This document shows, piece after piece, positions 7,274 through 16,180 of a stretch of 64,000 bases of DNA; positions within the stretch are counted from its first letter, which is position 1, and every line of letters starts with the position of its first letter. The stretch comes from an uncultured Oscillospiraceae bacterium (lineage in GTDB: Bacteria; Bacillota; Clostridia; Oscillospirales; Oscillospiraceae): assembly GCA_944387065.1 (NCBI GenBank), contig CALXDM010000003.1, forward strand, positions 62,001 to 126,000. Reading direction: 5' to 3'. Position numbers and translations under genes: made by a program. The notes under the pieces are model-generated. The model was given only the letters and a program-made list of their open reading frames with translations. It was not told where the DNA came from and did no database searches.

Positions 7274-8050
7274 TCACTGGAAAAGGCGCTGCGTATGCTT
7301 GCGAAAAAACACAACGATGGTAACGATGGAAAGTAGAATTTCCACACCGGCTAAGAGAATGACTTCTTTCAGGTTGCTTCCCACCAGCACGGAAACAGCC
7401 ACTGTGTTAATCAGCATATGGGCGGCAACGCAGGGAACGGCGCTACGGGATAATTCTTTCACTGCGCCTAAGGCAAAGGTGTTTCCCAAAATCATAAAAT
7501 AAAAGATGAGAAAATTGGATGACCCACCTGTAATCCAGGGTAGGCGGTAGATCGGAATATGCCATAAAAACCAGATGAGGGAGATCAAGAGCATGCTTAG
7601 AAGGAACCGAGGCAAACTCTTTTTTGTACAAAGATGTGTCTGGAGATACCAGCGCCATCCCACCTCTTCCAAGCCGCCCTGCAAAAGCGTCCAGGGGAAC
7701 TGGACAAGAAGCATCGTAAAGGGGGCACCGGTAAAGGTGACGTTGCCCAGCAGGATGGACACACCGTAGTAGACCAGCGGGACGGCTGCGGCGGCCAAAT
7801 AGGCGTACCACTTTTCATGAAAGGTGAATGCTGTCTTGATCATCTGCCAAGTGCCAGCTATTTCGCCGGATATTCTTACAAAGACAAAGGCCGTAAGCAT
7901 GGGAATCAGGTTCATCAGAATAAAAAGTACAGATGCCCACACATTTGTGTTATCAGGGAAAAGCCACAAAATAAGTTGGCCCACAAGGAACGTCAAGGCG
8001 ATTGCAGACAGAGAATACAGGTATGGCAGTAGAACTTGCTTTGCCCTCAT
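7274..8050 (-). CDS. CPBP-family intramembrane metalloprotease (CAAX/Abi type)
   Basis: 258 residues with about seven hydrophobic segments. The three motifs of the family are intact: EEVGWRWYL (Glu128, Glu129, Arg133), FLWHIP (His164) and HMLIN (His211, Asn215). These residues form the zinc-type active site inside the membrane. The ATG follows GGAGGTATAGAC. In Firmicutes, CPBP proteins beside bacteriocin loci (SkkI/PlnI-like) often give self-immunity, which suits its place at the edge of the peptide cassette, although it is on the opposite strand. It lies on the island side of tRNA-Ala and has AT-rich composition. Immunity is inference; family membership is firm. Confidence 0.85.
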   Translation of the reverse strand: MRAKQVLLPYLYSLSAIALTFLVGQLILWLFPDNTNVWASVLFILMNLIPMLTAFVFVRISGEIAGTWQMIKTAFTFHEKWYAYLAAAAVPLVYYGVSILLGNVTFTGAPFTMLLVQFPWTLLQGGLEEVGWRWYLQTHLCTKKSLPRFLLSMLLISLIWFLWHIPIYRLPWITGGSSNFLIFYFMILGNTFALGAVKELSRSAVPCVAAHMLINTVAVSVLVGSNLKEVILLAGVEILLSIVTIVVFFRKHTQRLFQ

Positions 8051-8159
8051 GTCTATACCTCCAATTCATTCATGTTTTTATCTCATTTTATATTATATCG
8101 TCCCCGTCAAGCACAAGCCGCAGATTTCAAGGGGCAAAAGAACCGATGCATTAGCATTT

Positions 8160-8222
8160 ATAAAAATAAATAAAGAAAAGCACCGCAACCTTGATACGCA
8201 TTGTATCAAAATTGCGGTGCTT
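8160..8222 (-). terminator. tRNA-Ala terminator hairpin
   Basis: Reading leftward after the tRNA 3' end, AAGCACCGCAA and TTGATAC arms pair (8178-8197 with 8203-8222) around a short loop, followed by TTTCTTTATTTATTTTT. This is a strong intrinsic terminator. Related hairpins recur at 7088-7128 and, as a half, at 6931-6955. Confidence 0.75.
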
Positions 8223-8225
8223 CTT

Positions 8226-8301
8226 TGGTGGACTCGAAGGGGATCGAACCCTCGACCTCTGCGTTGCGAACGCAGCGCTCTCCCAGCTGAGCTACGAGCC
8301 C
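8226..8301 (-). tRNA. tRNA-Ala, anticodon CGC
   Basis: A 76-base cloverleaf on the minus strand. The acceptor stem is GGGCTCG with CGAGTCC and contains the G3-U70 wobble pair that defines alanine tRNAs. The anticodon stem CTGCG/CGCAG holds loop TTCGCAA, giving anticodon CGC (reads GCG). The T-arm GAGGG-TTCGATC-CCCTT is normal, and A73-CCA is encoded at 8229-8226. The 3' end points into the AT-rich island, the usual geometry for integration at a tRNA. Confidence 0.95.
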
Positions 8302-8320
8302 GTGCCGATGGCGCTTCCCC

Positions 8321-8348
8321 ATTATAACAGAAAAAAACGATTTGTAAA
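8321..8348 (-). promoter_or_regulatory. tRNA-Ala promoter
   Basis: On the minus strand TTTACA (8348-8343) and TATAAT (8326-8321) are 16 bases apart, ending about 20 bases before the tRNA 5' end. Confidence 0.7.
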
Positions 8349-8369
8349 GGGGGAGGCGAGAAAATTCAG

Positions 8370-8398
8370 TTGATAATTTCCACCGGACATGGTACAAT
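8370..8398 (+). promoter_or_regulatory. SRP RNA promoter
   Basis: TTGATA at 8370-8375 and TACAAT at 8393-8398 with a 17-base spacer precede the SRP RNA by a few bases. It is back to back with the tRNA-Ala promoter, sharing about 70 bases. Confidence 0.75.
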
Positions 8399-8404
8399 AA
8401 CACT

Positions 8405-8718
8405 CGATTGTTCCGGGGTTTCAACGCGGAGCAAGGCCGCGCTAACTGGGGAGACAGCGGTGCCCTGTACCTGCAACCCGCTATAGCAGGGGTGAATTCC
8501 GGCCCCCGGAGGCAGGATGTGCCGTCTGCCCCATATAAGCAGCGATGACGGATCGGTCCCGCGCAACGCGGCCCCGTGAACCGTGTCAGGCGGGGAACCG
8601 AGCAGCACTAAGCGGATCGCCGGGTGTGCCGCGGGGCTGCCGATCCTGAGCCGGCTGTATGGGTAACGGGTGTATCCTGTCTACAAAGGCCGGTGCGCGG
8701 CCTTGTTCTGTGTTGAAA
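8405..8718 (+). ncRNA. ffs: Large Gram-positive signal recognition particle RNA
   Basis: This RNA binds Ffh and targets nascent membrane proteins. The Alu-domain core (GGGGAGACAGCGGTGCC, CTGTACCTGCAACCCGCTAT) lies near 8449-8486, and the domain IV loop is GTGTCAGG-CGGGGAACC-GAGCAGCACTAAG near 8584-8613. The two ends pair: GCAAGGCCGCGC near 8431-8442 with GTGCGCGGCCTTGT near 8692-8705, extended by TTTCAAC (8419-8425) with TTGAAA (8713-8718). The closing helix runs into CTTTTTTC, an intrinsic terminator. Size of about 300 nt fits the long Bacillus/Clostridia form. It sits directly upstream of dnaX, a common Firmicute order. Confidence 0.9.
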
Positions 8719-8743
8719 CTTTTTTCATCAGGAGGTGACGGCC

Positions 8744-10438
8744 ATGTACCAGGCCCTGTACCGCAAGTGGCGGCCCCAGAGCTTTGCCGATGTGGTGGGC
8801 CAGGAGCACATCACCCAGACGCTGCGGCGGCAGGTGCAGTCTGGGCGGCTGTCCCACGCCTATCTGTTTACCGGGACCCGGGGGACGGGCAAGACCACCT
8901 GCGCCAAGCTGCTGGCCCGGGCGGTGAACTGCCAGCAGCCCCGGGACGGGGATCCCTGCAACCAGTGCCCCGCCTGCCAGGGGATCGAGAGCGGGGCGGT
9001 TTTGGACGTGCTGGAGCTGGACGCGGCGTCCAACAACCGGGTGGATGACATCCGAGCTATTCTGGACGAGGCGGTGTACGCCCCGGCGGCAGTGAGGAAG
9101 CGGGTGTACATCGTAGACGAGGTGCATATGCTCTCCACCCAGGCCTTCAACGCCCTGCTCCAGATCCTGGAGGAGCCTCCTGCCCACCTGATGTTCATTC
9201 TGGCCACCACCGAGATCCATAAGGTGCCGGCCACCATCAAAAGTCGTTGCCAGCAGTTTGCTTTCAAGCGCATCCACGCCGAGGAGATCGCCCACCGGCT
9301 GCGCCAGGTGGCACAGCAGGAGGGCCTGCCCCTGAGCGAAGGTGGCGCGGCGTTGATCGCCCGGCTGGCCGACGGGGGGATGCGGGACGCGTTGTCCCTG
9401 CTGGACCAATGCGCCGGCCAGGGCGGGGAGATTGACGAGGACCAGGTGCGCCAGGTGTTGGGCCTGGCGGGCAATCTGGAGACGGCGGCCCTGCTGGAGA
9501 CGGTGGCGGATGGGGACGGGGCCCAGGCGCTGTCCCGGCTGTCCCGGCTGTATGCCGGGGGCAAGGAGATGGAGGCCCTGGCCGGGGAGCTGTCTGCCCT
9601 GGTCCGGGACCTGCTGGTGCGCAAGACCGCGCCCGAGGGCGGCTCCGGTCTGATGACCGGAGGGTATGATGAGGGAACCCTGCGGCGGCTGGGGGGGCGG
9701 TTTGACGCGCCCCGCCTGGTCCATATGCTGCGGGCGCTGCAAGAGACCGGGGCAGGGCTGAAGGGATCGGCCAACCGACGCACCGACATGGAGCTGTGCC
9801 TGGTCACCCTGTGCGATCCGTCTCTGGATCCCTCCCCCGCATCGCTGGCCGCCCGGGTGGCCCGGCTGGAGCAGGGGATCATCACCGCCCCACCCCCAAA
9901 GGGGAAGATGGTAGAAGGGAGACAGGCGGTCCTGGAAGAGGCCAAGCATACCGACCCATCGCCGGAAGCGGAGGGAGAGACGCCCCCCACCCTGGCGGAG
10001 GAGCCCGCTCCTGTGCCGCAGGCCGCCACAGACTTCCGGCGGGAGCAGGCGGACGGCCCGCCCGCCCGGCAATGGCCCGGCTGGGAGGCTCTGCTGGAGC
10101 GGCTGAAGGGAAAGCTGGAGATGGGTGAGTTTGCCTTTTTGGGCAACCGGGCCATGGTACGGGGGGACTGGAACGGGCGGGAACTCATCCTTTGGACGGC
10201 CAACGACTTCCTGCGGGGGCGGATGGACCGGCCGGCCATCACCCGGGCGGTGGCCCAGGCGGCTCAGGAACTGATGGGCGGACCGGTGCGGGTGGGTGTG
10301 CGGATGGGAGAGATCCCCGCGGCGGCCCAACCGCCCGCCCCGGTGGGGACGGAGCCGGGGCAGGCGCAACCCGAGGAGGCATCTGACGCGCTGGAGGCCT
10401 TTTTACGGGACAGCCAGGGAAACGTGAGCGTGGAGTGA
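8744..10438 (+). CDS. dnaX: DNA polymerase III subunit gamma/tau
   Basis: 564 residues starting MYQALYRKWRP; the ATG at 8744 is set by AGGAGGTGACGGCC. The clamp-loader motor has Walker A GTRGTGKT (44-51), a four-Cys zinc site (Cys63, 72, 75, 78), Walker B VYIVDEVHML, and the sensor region TTEIHKVPATIKSRCQQF (SRC motif). The C-terminal third (about 360-564) is a low-complexity, Pro/Ala/Glu-rich tau-like tail with a conserved last domain. The protein loads the sliding clamp and bridges polymerases at the fork. It is followed by ybaB 24 bases later; recR, the usual third gene, is not present here. Confidence 0.95.
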   Translation: MYQALYRKWRPQSFADVVGQEHITQTLRRQVQSGRLSHAYLFTGTRGTGKTTCAKLLARAVNCQQPRDGDPCNQCPACQGIESGAVLDVLELDAASNNRVDDIRAILDEAVYAPAAVRKRVYIVDEVHMLSTQAFNALLQILEEPPAHLMFILATTEIHKVPATIKSRCQQFAFKRIHAEEIAHRLRQVAQQEGLPLSEGGAALIARLADGGMRDALSLLDQCAGQGGEIDEDQVRQVLGLAGNLETAALLETVADGDGAQALSRLSRLYAGGKEMEALAGELSALVRDLLVRKTAPEGGSGLMTGGYDEGTLRRLGGRFDAPRLVHMLRALQETGAGLKGSANRRTDMELCLVTLCDPSLDPSPASLAARVARLEQGIITAPPPKGKMVEGRQAVLEEAKHTDPSPEAEGETPPTLAEEPAPVPQAATDFRREQADGPPARQWPGWEALLERLKGKLEMGEFAFLGNRAMVRGDWNGRELILWTANDFLRGRMDRPAITRAVAQAAQELMGGPVRVGVRMGEIPAAAQPPAPVGTEPGQAQPEEASDALEAFLRDSQGNVSVE

Positions 10439-10462
10439 GCGGCGAAGCAGGAGGGATACAAG

Positions 10463-10807
10463 ATGGCAAAAGGATTCAACAACCGTGGCATGGGCGGCAT
10501 GGGGGGCGGCATGGGCAATATGCTGCGCCAAGCCCAGAAGATGCAGCAGGATATGCTCAAGGCCCAGGAGGAGCTGGAGGGTAAGCGCTATGAGGCCAGC
10601 GCCGGGGGCGGCGTGGTGTCGGCGGTGGTGTCGGGCAAGAAGGAGCTGGACAGCGTGACCATCGACCCCGCGGCGGTGGACCCGGAGGATGTGGAGATGC
10701 TGCAAGACCTCATTGTGGCGGCGGTGAACGAGGCCATGCGCAAGGCAGCGGAGGACGCCGCCAGCCAGATGTCCCGCCTCACCGGCGGGCTGAACCTGCC
10801 CTTCTGA
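10463..10807 (+). CDS. YbaB/EbfC-family nucleoid-associated protein
   Basis: 114 residues. The N-terminus is Gly/Met-rich (GMGGMGGGMGNMLRQAQKMQ), then the conserved EbfC core: amphipathic helix, KELDSVTIDPAAVDPEDVE, and a C-terminal helix LIVAAVNEAMRKAAE. The dimer binds DNA with little sequence preference. Position directly after dnaX is conserved in bacteria. Its ribosome site GGAGG is ten bases before the ATG. Confidence 0.93.
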   Translation: MAKGFNNRGMGGMGGGMGNMLRQAQKMQQDMLKAQEELEGKRYEASAGGGVVSAVVSGKKELDSVTIDPAAVDPEDVEMLQDLIVAAVNEAMRKAAEDAASQMSRLTGGLNLPF

Positions 10808-10861
10808 GAAGGGGCCGGGATCGGCCCGGCCTATGGCAGGACGGGAAAGGAGGCGCGGGCG

Positions 10862-11365
10862 GTGTACAATAGTACCCTGTGCTATCTGGAAAACCACCGA
10901 GGGGAGTATCTGATGCTTCACCGGGTAAAGAAGCAGCAAGATGTGAACCAGGGCAAGTGGATCGGCGTGGGCGGGAAGTTTGAGGACGGGGAGAGCCCTG
11001 AGGAATGCCTGCTCCGGGAGGTGCGGGAGGAGACCGGCCTGATTCTCACCCAATACCGGTTCCGGGGGGTGGTGACCTTTCTCACCGACGGCGGCTGGGA
11101 GGGGGAGTACATGTACCTGTTCACCGCTGACGGCTGGGAGGGGCAGCTGCGGCCGGACTGCCCGGAGGGGGAGCTGGCGTGGGTGCCCAAGGCGCGCCTG
11201 TCTGAGCTGGCCCTCTGGGAGGGGGACGAGATCTTTCTGGAGCTGCTGGAGCGGGATCACCCGCCCTTCCTGCTCACCCTGGAGTATGCCGGAGGGCGGC
11301 TGGTGCGGGCGGTGCTGGATGGCCGGCCCCTGCCGGCGGGCGGAGAGGGGGCGCGGGAGCGATGA
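10862..11365 (+). CDS. Nudix hydrolase, 8-oxo-dGTP diphosphatase type
   Basis: 167 residues with GTG start after AAAGGAGG. The Nudix box occupies residues 38-60: Gly38, Glu44, REVREETG (52-59) match G-x5-E-x7-R-E-U-x-E-E-x-G-U. The N-terminal LCYLENHRGEYLMLHR and the WVP motif downstream (ELAWVPKARL) are typical of MutT-like 8-oxo-dGTPases in Firmicutes. Such enzymes clean oxidised nucleotides. Its stop overlaps the sirtuin start (ATGA), so the two are translationally coupled. Exact substrate unknown. Confidence 0.85.
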   Translation: MYNSTLCYLENHRGEYLMLHRVKKQQDVNQGKWIGVGGKFEDGESPEECLLREVREETGLILTQYRFRGVVTFLTDGGWEGEYMYLFTADGWEGQLRPDCPEGELAWVPKARLSELALWEGDEIFLELLERDHPPFLLTLEYAGGRLVRAVLDGRPLPAGGEGARER

Positions 11366-12081
11366 CAGACCGGCAGCGGCTGCGGGACTGGGTGGAGCAG
11401 AGCAGACGCATCGTCTTTTTTGGCGGAGCGGGGGTGTCCACCGAGTCGGGCATCCCGGACTTTCGCGGGGTGGATGGGCTGTACCGCCAGCAGTTTGATG
11501 TCCCTCCGGAGACCATCCTCAGCCACAGCTTTTTCCTGTCCCACACCGAGGCGTTCTACCGCTTCTACCGTGCCAAGATGCTCTGCCCTCAGGCTCAGCC
11601 CAACGCGGCGCACCGGAAGCTGGCCCAATGGGAGCGGGAGGGCAAGCTGCTGGCGGTGGTCACCCAGAACATCGACGGCCTGCACCAGAAGGCGGGTAGC
11701 CGGGCGGTGTATGAGTTGCACGGTGCCACCGCCCGCAACCACTGCATGGATTGCCGCCGGTTCTATGATGAGGCTTTTGTCGCCCAGTCGGAGGGGGTGC
11801 CCCGGTGCGGGGCGTGCGGCGGGGTGGTCAAGCCCGACGTGGTGCTCTATGAGGAGGGGCTGGACGAGGCGACTGTGCAGGGCGCGGTGGAGGCCATCGG
11901 CCAGGCGGAAGTGCTCATCGTAGGGGGCACCTCGCTGACGGTCTACCCGGCGGCGGGGCTGCTGCGCTTTTACCGGGGGGACAAGCTGGTGCTCATCAAC
12001 CGGGACGCCACCGGCTATGACGGCCAGGCGGACCTGGTGATCCACGACTCCATCGGCCAGGTGCTGGGGGAGCTTCCATAA
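11362..12081 (+). CDS. cobB: NAD-dependent protein deacylase (Sir2 family)
   Basis: 239 residues. The NAD-binding motif [14 protein letters not shown] lies at 22-35, [12 protein letters not shown] at 101-112, catalytic His120 in YELHGAT, and the zinc Cys pairs at 128/131 and 149/152. The second Rossmann part shows [12 protein letters not shown]. It removes acyl groups from lysines with NAD+. The usual class III Tyr/Arg pair for desuccinylation is not obvious (YRFYRAKM region), so it is likely a deacetylase. The start overlaps the Nudix stop by four bases. Confidence 0.92.
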   Translation: MTDRQRLRDWVEQSRRIVFFGGAGVSTESGIPDFRGVDGLYRQQFDVPPETILSHSFFLSHTEAFYRFYRAKMLCPQAQPNAAHRKLAQWEREGKLLAVVTQNIDGLHQKAGSRAVYELHGATARNHCMDCRRFYDEAFVAQSEGVPRCGACGGVVKPDVVLYEEGLDEATVQGAVEAIGQAEVLIVGGTSLTVYPAAGLLRFYRGDKLVLINRDATGYDGQADLVIHDSIGQVLGELP

Positions 12082-12134
12082 GGATGGCCTACCGGCGGCT
12101 AGAGCGGGCGGCACATTGCGGAAAGGATGATGGC

Positions 12135-12908
12135 ATGATCGCACAGGAGCGGCAGTTTCACATTGACTGCAAGGAGGGGGAAGTGGGTCGGTACTGCCTG
12201 CTGCCCGGGGATCCGGGGCGCAGCGAGAGGATCGCCGGGTACCTGGACAACCCGGTTCATGTGCGCACCAACCGGGAGTATGTGACCTACACCGGCACCC
12301 TCCTGGGGGAGAAGGTCAGCGTGGTGTCCACCGGCATTGGTGGGCCGTCGGCCGCCATCGCCCTGGAGGAGCTGGCCAATCTGGGGGCGGACACCTTTGT
12401 GCGGGTGGGTACTTGTGGGGGGATCCGGCTGGACGTGAAGAGCGGGGACCTGGTGGTGGCCACCGGGGCGGTGCGCATGGAGGGCACCAGTCGGGAATAT
12501 GCCCCCATCGAGTTCCCCGCAGTGGCGGACTTTGCGGTGCTCTCCGCCCTGGTGGAGTCGGCCCGGGACTCCGGGCGGGCGTGGCACGCGGGGGTGGTAC
12601 AGTGCAAGGATTCATTCTACGGTCAGCACGCCCCTGAGCGTATGCCGGTCAGCTATGAGCTGCAAAACAAGTGGGAGGCGTGGAAGCGGCTGGGGGTGCT
12701 GGCCTCTGAGATGGAGTCGGCCACCCTGTTCACGGTGGCGGCGGCCCGGGGGGTGCGGTGCGGTTCCATCTTCCATGTGATCTGGAACCAGGAGCGCAAC
12801 GCCGCAGGGCTGGATCAGATCCGGGATGAGGACACGGACCAGGCCATCCGGGCTGGGATAGAGGCGGTGAAGCGCCTGATCAGCCAGGATCGGGAAACGG
12901 GCAGATAA
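12135..12908 (+). CDS. udp: Nucleoside phosphorylase, uridine phosphorylase-like
   Basis: 257 residues from ATG 12135, set by GGAAAGGATG upstream; an earlier in-frame ATG at 12084 lacks such a site. Motifs of the PNP/UDP family: [16 protein letters not shown] (phosphate loop), [16 protein letters not shown], and RVGTCGGI. The late stretch [10 protein letters not shown] supplies the ribose-contact Glu-Met-Glu. The enzyme releases uracil and ribose-1-phosphate from uridine. It follows the sirtuin by 53 bases. Base preference (uridine over purines) is inferred from overall resemblance. Confidence 0.85.
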   Translation: MIAQERQFHIDCKEGEVGRYCLLPGDPGRSERIAGYLDNPVHVRTNREYVTYTGTLLGEKVSVVSTGIGGPSAAIALEELANLGADTFVRVGTCGGIRLDVKSGDLVVATGAVRMEGTSREYAPIEFPAVADFAVLSALVESARDSGRAWHAGVVQCKDSFYGQHAPERMPVSYELQNKWEAWKRLGVLASEMESATLFTVAAARGVRCGSIFHVIWNQERNAAGLDQIRDEDTDQAIRAGIEAVKRLISQDRETGR

Positions 12909-12980
12909 CACAGCGGAGTCAGGCGCGCGCCCGGCAGCATCCGCCGCTGGGCGCAGATCAGGAGAGGAGCAGTTCAGCAC

Positions 12981-13847
12981 ATGCCGAGGGTTGCCGTTGT
13001 GACGGACAGCAACAGCGGGATCAGCGTAGAGGAGGGCAGGCAGATGGGCGTGGAGGTGGTGCCCATGCCCGTCCTCATCGACGGGGAGACCTATTATGAA
13101 GGGGTGAACCTGACCCAGGAGGTTTTCTATCAAAAGCAGCTGGCGGGGGCGGACATCGCCACCTCCCAGCCTGCGCCGGGAGCGGTTATCGGGGCCTGGA
13201 ACCGGGCGCTGGAACGCTGCCAGGAGCTGGTCTATATCCCCATGTCGGCGGGGCTGAGCGCCTCGTGCGCCATCGCCCGGATGCTGGCCGAGCCCTTTGC
13301 CGGCCGGGTGGAGGTGGCGGACAACCGACGCATCTCGGTCACCCAGCGCCACGCGGTGCTAGATGCGCTGGCCCTGGCCCGGCAGGGGCTGAGCGCGGCC
13401 CAGATCCGGGCACAGCTGGAACAGATGCGGGACGACTGCTGTATCTACCTGTCGGTGGACACCCTGCGCTACCTGCGCCGGGGCGGCCGGGTCAGCGGGG
13501 TGGAGGCCATTGCCGGCACCATGCTGAACATCAAGCCGGTATTGGAGATCCGGGGAGAGAAGCTGACCGCCGTGGGCAAGGTCCGGGGGATGCGGGCGGC
13601 CCGGGAGCAGATGATCCAGCGGGTGCGGGATGAGCTGCAAGGGCGGCTGAAGCCTCTGTGGGACAGCGGCCGTTTGGAGCTGAAGCTGGCTTACAGCCAA
13701 GTGTCCGACCAGCTGCGGGAGGAGTGGCGGGCGCAGGTATGCGCAGCCTTCCCCCAGGCAGGGGAACTGAAGGGGGAGGCGCTGACCCTGTCCATCGCCT
13801 GCCATACAGGGCCAGGCGCCCTGGGGATCGGGGCAGTCCGAGTATGA
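12981..13847 (+). CDS. DegV family fatty-acid-binding protein
   Basis: 288 residues. Family landmarks are VAVVTDSNSGIS at the start, a TSQPAPG loop near residue 63 that contacts the carboxylate, PMSAGLSAS near 92, and the late SVDTLRYLRRGGRVSG with LNIKPVLEI. DegV/FakB proteins present fatty acids to the FakA kinase for phospholipid synthesis. No fakA is in the window. The gene ends just before a 52-base palindrome that separates it from convergent ilvD. Confidence 0.9.
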   Translation: MPRVAVVTDSNSGISVEEGRQMGVEVVPMPVLIDGETYYEGVNLTQEVFYQKQLAGADIATSQPAPGAVIGAWNRALERCQELVYIPMSAGLSASCAIARMLAEPFAGRVEVADNRRISVTQRHAVLDALALARQGLSAAQIRAQLEQMRDDCCIYLSVDTLRYLRRGGRVSGVEAIAGTMLNIKPVLEIRGEKLTAVGKVRGMRAAREQMIQRVRDELQGRLKPLWDSGRLELKLAYSQVSDQLREEWRAQVCAAFPQAGELKGEALTLSIACHTGPGALGIGAVRV

Positions 13848-13875
13848 GGTCAGAAGCTGGATCCCTTGGAGAAGG

Positions 13876-13927
13876 CCCTAAAATTACAGGAAGCGCCGCG
13901 ATCGCGGCGCTTCCTGTAATTTTAGGG
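13876..13927. terminator. Perfect 52-base palindromic bidirectional terminator
   Basis: Bases 13876-13927 are a complete palindrome with 26-base arms and no loop, centred on GCGATCGC. Each direction ends with a TTTTAGGG tract inside the arm. It lies between convergent degV and ilvD and should end both transcripts. Confidence 0.85.
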
Positions 13928-13946
13928 AGAAATATTACAAATTGTT

Positions 13947-15608
13947 TTACTCCAGCACAGCGCCCCGGGCGGCGGAGGAGACCAGCTTGGCATACCGGGC
14001 TAAATACCCGGTCTTGACCTTGGGCTCCGGGCAGGTCCAGGCAGCCCGCCGGGCGGCCAGGGTGGCCTCATCCACGTTCAGGGTGATGGTGTTGGCGGGG
14101 ATGTCGATGGAGATGAGATCGCCATCCTGGATCATGGCGATGGGCCCACCCTGGGCGGCCTCGGGGCAGACATGGCCGATGGCTGCGCCCCGGGTGGCGC
14201 CGGAGAAGCGCCCGTCGGTGATCAGTGCCACCGACTCCCCCAGCCCCATGCCTACAATGGCGGAGGTGGGGTTGAGCATCTCCCGCATCCCGGGTCCCCC
14301 CTTGGGGCCCTCGTAGCGGATGACCACCACGTCGCCGGCGATGATCTTGCCGGCATAGATGGCGGCGATGGCATCCTCCTCGCTGTCAAACACCCGGGCG
14401 GGGCCCTGGTGGGCCATCATTTCGGGGGCGACGGCGGAGCGTTTGACCACGCAGCCCTCGGGGGCCAGGTTGCCCTTGAGCACCGCGATCCCGCCGTCCG
14501 GGGAGAAGGGGCGGTCGATGGGTCGGATGATCTCGGGGTTGCGGTTGACCACCCCGGCCAGGTTCTCCCCCATGCTCTTGCCGGTGACCGTCAGCACGCT
14601 GGTGTCCAGCAGCCCCTTCTTATTCAGTTCGGCCATGACCGCGTACACGCCGCCGGCGTACTCCAGATCCTCCATGTAGGTGTCCCCCGCTGGGGCCAGG
14701 TGGCACAGGTTGGGGGTCTTGGCGGAGATGGCGTTGGATGCGTCCAGATCTAGCTCAATGCCGCACTCGTGGGCGATGGCGGGCAGGTGAAGCATGGTGT
14801 TGGTGGAACAGCCCAGGGCCATGTCCACCGTCTCGGCGTTGTGGAAGGCGGCCGGCGTCATGATATCCCGGGGGCGGATGTTGCGCTCCACCAGCTCCAT
14901 GATCTGCATCCCCGCGTGCTTGGCCAGGCGCAGCCGGGCCGACCACACGGCGGGGATGGTGCCGTTGCCCCGCAGGCCCATGCCCAGGGCCTCGGTGAGA
15001 CAGTTCATGGAGTTGGCGGTGTACATCCCAGAGCAGGAGCCGCAGGTGGGGCAGGCGTTGTTCTCGCAATCCTCCACCCCGGCCTCGTCCAGCTTGCCGG
15101 CGTAGTAGGCGCCCACCGCCTCAAACATATGGCTCAGGCAGGTGCGCTGACCGTTCTCCAGCCGGCCGGCCAGCATGGGCCCGCCGGAGCAGAAGATGGT
15201 GGGGACGTTCACCCGGGCGGCTGCCATGAGCAGGCCGGGGACGTTCTTGTCACAGTTGGGGATCATCACCAGGCCGTCAAACTGATGGGCCATGGCCACG
15301 GCCTCGGTAGAGTCGGCGATCAGATCCCGGGTGACCAGGGAATACTTCATGCCGATGTGGCCCATGGCGATGCCGTCGCACACGGCGATGGCAGGGAACT
15401 CCACGGGGGTGCCGCCGGCGGCCCGGACGCCCGCCTTGACCGCTTCGGCGATCTTATCCAGGTTCATGTGGCCGGGGACGATTTCATTGTAGGAAGAAAC
15501 CACGCCGATGAGCGGGCGCTCCAGCTCCTCCTTGGTGTAGCCCAGGGCATAGAACAAAGAGCGGTTGGGCGCGGCGGGAATGCCTTTCTTGGCGACGTCA
15601 GAACGCAT
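13947..15608 (-). CDS. ilvD: Dihydroxy-acid dehydratase
   Basis: 553 residues; ATG 15608 chosen because AAAGGAGACCTTGCC precedes it. The enzyme dehydrates dihydroxy-acids to 2-keto acids, the third step to valine, isoleucine and leucine. Iron-sulfur Cys are seen in [10 protein letters not shown] and [19 protein letters not shown]; the C-terminal [12 protein letters not shown] motif is present. Length is standard. It runs opposite to the T-box-controlled ilvBNC operon from its own promoter, so it lies outside T-box control. Confidence 0.95.
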   Translation of the reverse strand: MRSDVAKKGIPAAPNRSLFYALGYTKEELERPLIGVVSSYNEIVPGHMNLDKIAEAVKAGVRAAGGTPVEFPAIAVCDGIAMGHIGMKYSLVTRDLIADSTEAVAMAHQFDGLVMIPNCDKNVPGLLMAAARVNVPTIFCSGGPMLAGRLENGQRTCLSHMFEAVGAYYAGKLDEAGVEDCENNACPTCGSCSGMYTANSMNCLTEALGMGLRGNGTIPAVWSARLRLAKHAGMQIMELVERNIRPRDIMTPAAFHNAETVDMALGCSTNTMLHLPAIAHECGIELDLDASNAISAKTPNLCHLAPAGDTYMEDLEYAGGVYAVMAELNKKGLLDTSVLTVTGKSMGENLAGVVNRNPEIIRPIDRPFSPDGGIAVLKGNLAPEGCVVKRSAVAPEMMAHQGPARVFDSEEDAIAAIYAGKIIAGDVVVIRYEGPKGGPGMREMLNPTSAIVGMGLGESVALITDGRFSGATRGAAIGHVCPEAAQGGPIAMIQDGDLISIDIPANTITLNVDEATLAARRAAWTCPEPKVKTGYLARYAKLVSSAARGAVLE

Positions 15609-15651
15609 GGCAAGGTCTCCTTTCCGGTTTGGGATGCAAATGGTTTGGGCC

Positions 15652-15681
15652 ATTATAGCACACCTGATGGGGAAAGTACAA
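15652..15681 (-). promoter_or_regulatory. ilvD promoter
   Basis: Minus-strand TTGTAC (15681-15676), 18-base spacer, TATAAT (15657-15652), about 45 bases before the ilvD start. Confidence 0.65.
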
Positions 15682-15839
15682 TCGGGAAATCGCGCTGGCT
15701 GGGGGCAGGGCGAGGGTTAACTGGGAACGAAGGGGACGGATGGGGGACGGTTTCCGTGCGTTTTCATGTGAAAGGCGGGGTGGAAGCCAGCTTTTCTTTG
15801 GCAAGTGTGATAAAATTTGCGCTCGGCCTGGTTTTCGCA

Positions 15840-15868
15840 TTGACAAAGGGGGCGGGAGAGGGTATCAT
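15840..15868 (+). promoter_or_regulatory. ilvB operon promoter
   Basis: TTGACA at 15840-15845 and TATCAT at 15863-15868 with a 17-base spacer, placing transcription start near 15875, just before the T-box leader. Confidence 0.75.
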
Positions 15869-15874
15869 AACTTC

Positions 15875-16134
15875 AATAGCCTAAAGCAGTCAAATGCGCA
15901 GACCAGGCCAGTAGCCCCCCGGCGCAAGCCCAGAGAGAAGGCGGACGGTGCGAGCCTTCGTGAGCGGGACGGGCGAACCTCCCCTGAGAGCAGCCCTGCT
16001 GAACCCAACGTTGCAGTAGGCAGGGCCGGCCTCCCGCCGTTACCGGGACAAAGGGCCCCCAAACCCGGGGGAAATTAGGTGGTACCGCGGAGCATGGCTT
16101 CGTCCTATAACGGACGGATGCCATGCCTTTTCTT
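15875..16134 (+). promoter_or_regulatory. T-box leader with terminator, branched-chain amino acid type
   Basis: The leader contains the T-box core AAATTAGGTGGTACCGCGG at 16072-16090. Upstream is a long stem I with the AGAGAG-like stretch near 15931. The specifier region reads GGGCGAACCTCCCCTGAG around 15971-15988, where CTC (15979-15981) would specify leucine. After the T-box, GCATGGC-CGTCC and its partner pair (16092-16126) followed by CTTTTCTT form the terminator. Uncharged cognate tRNA should stabilise the antiterminator and let ilvBNC be read. The class is firm; the CUC specifier is a reading by eye. Confidence 0.88.
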
Positions 16135-16180
16135 ATCTCCCCGCCAGGGGGATTACGACCAAAAAGGAGGGAGAACGACC

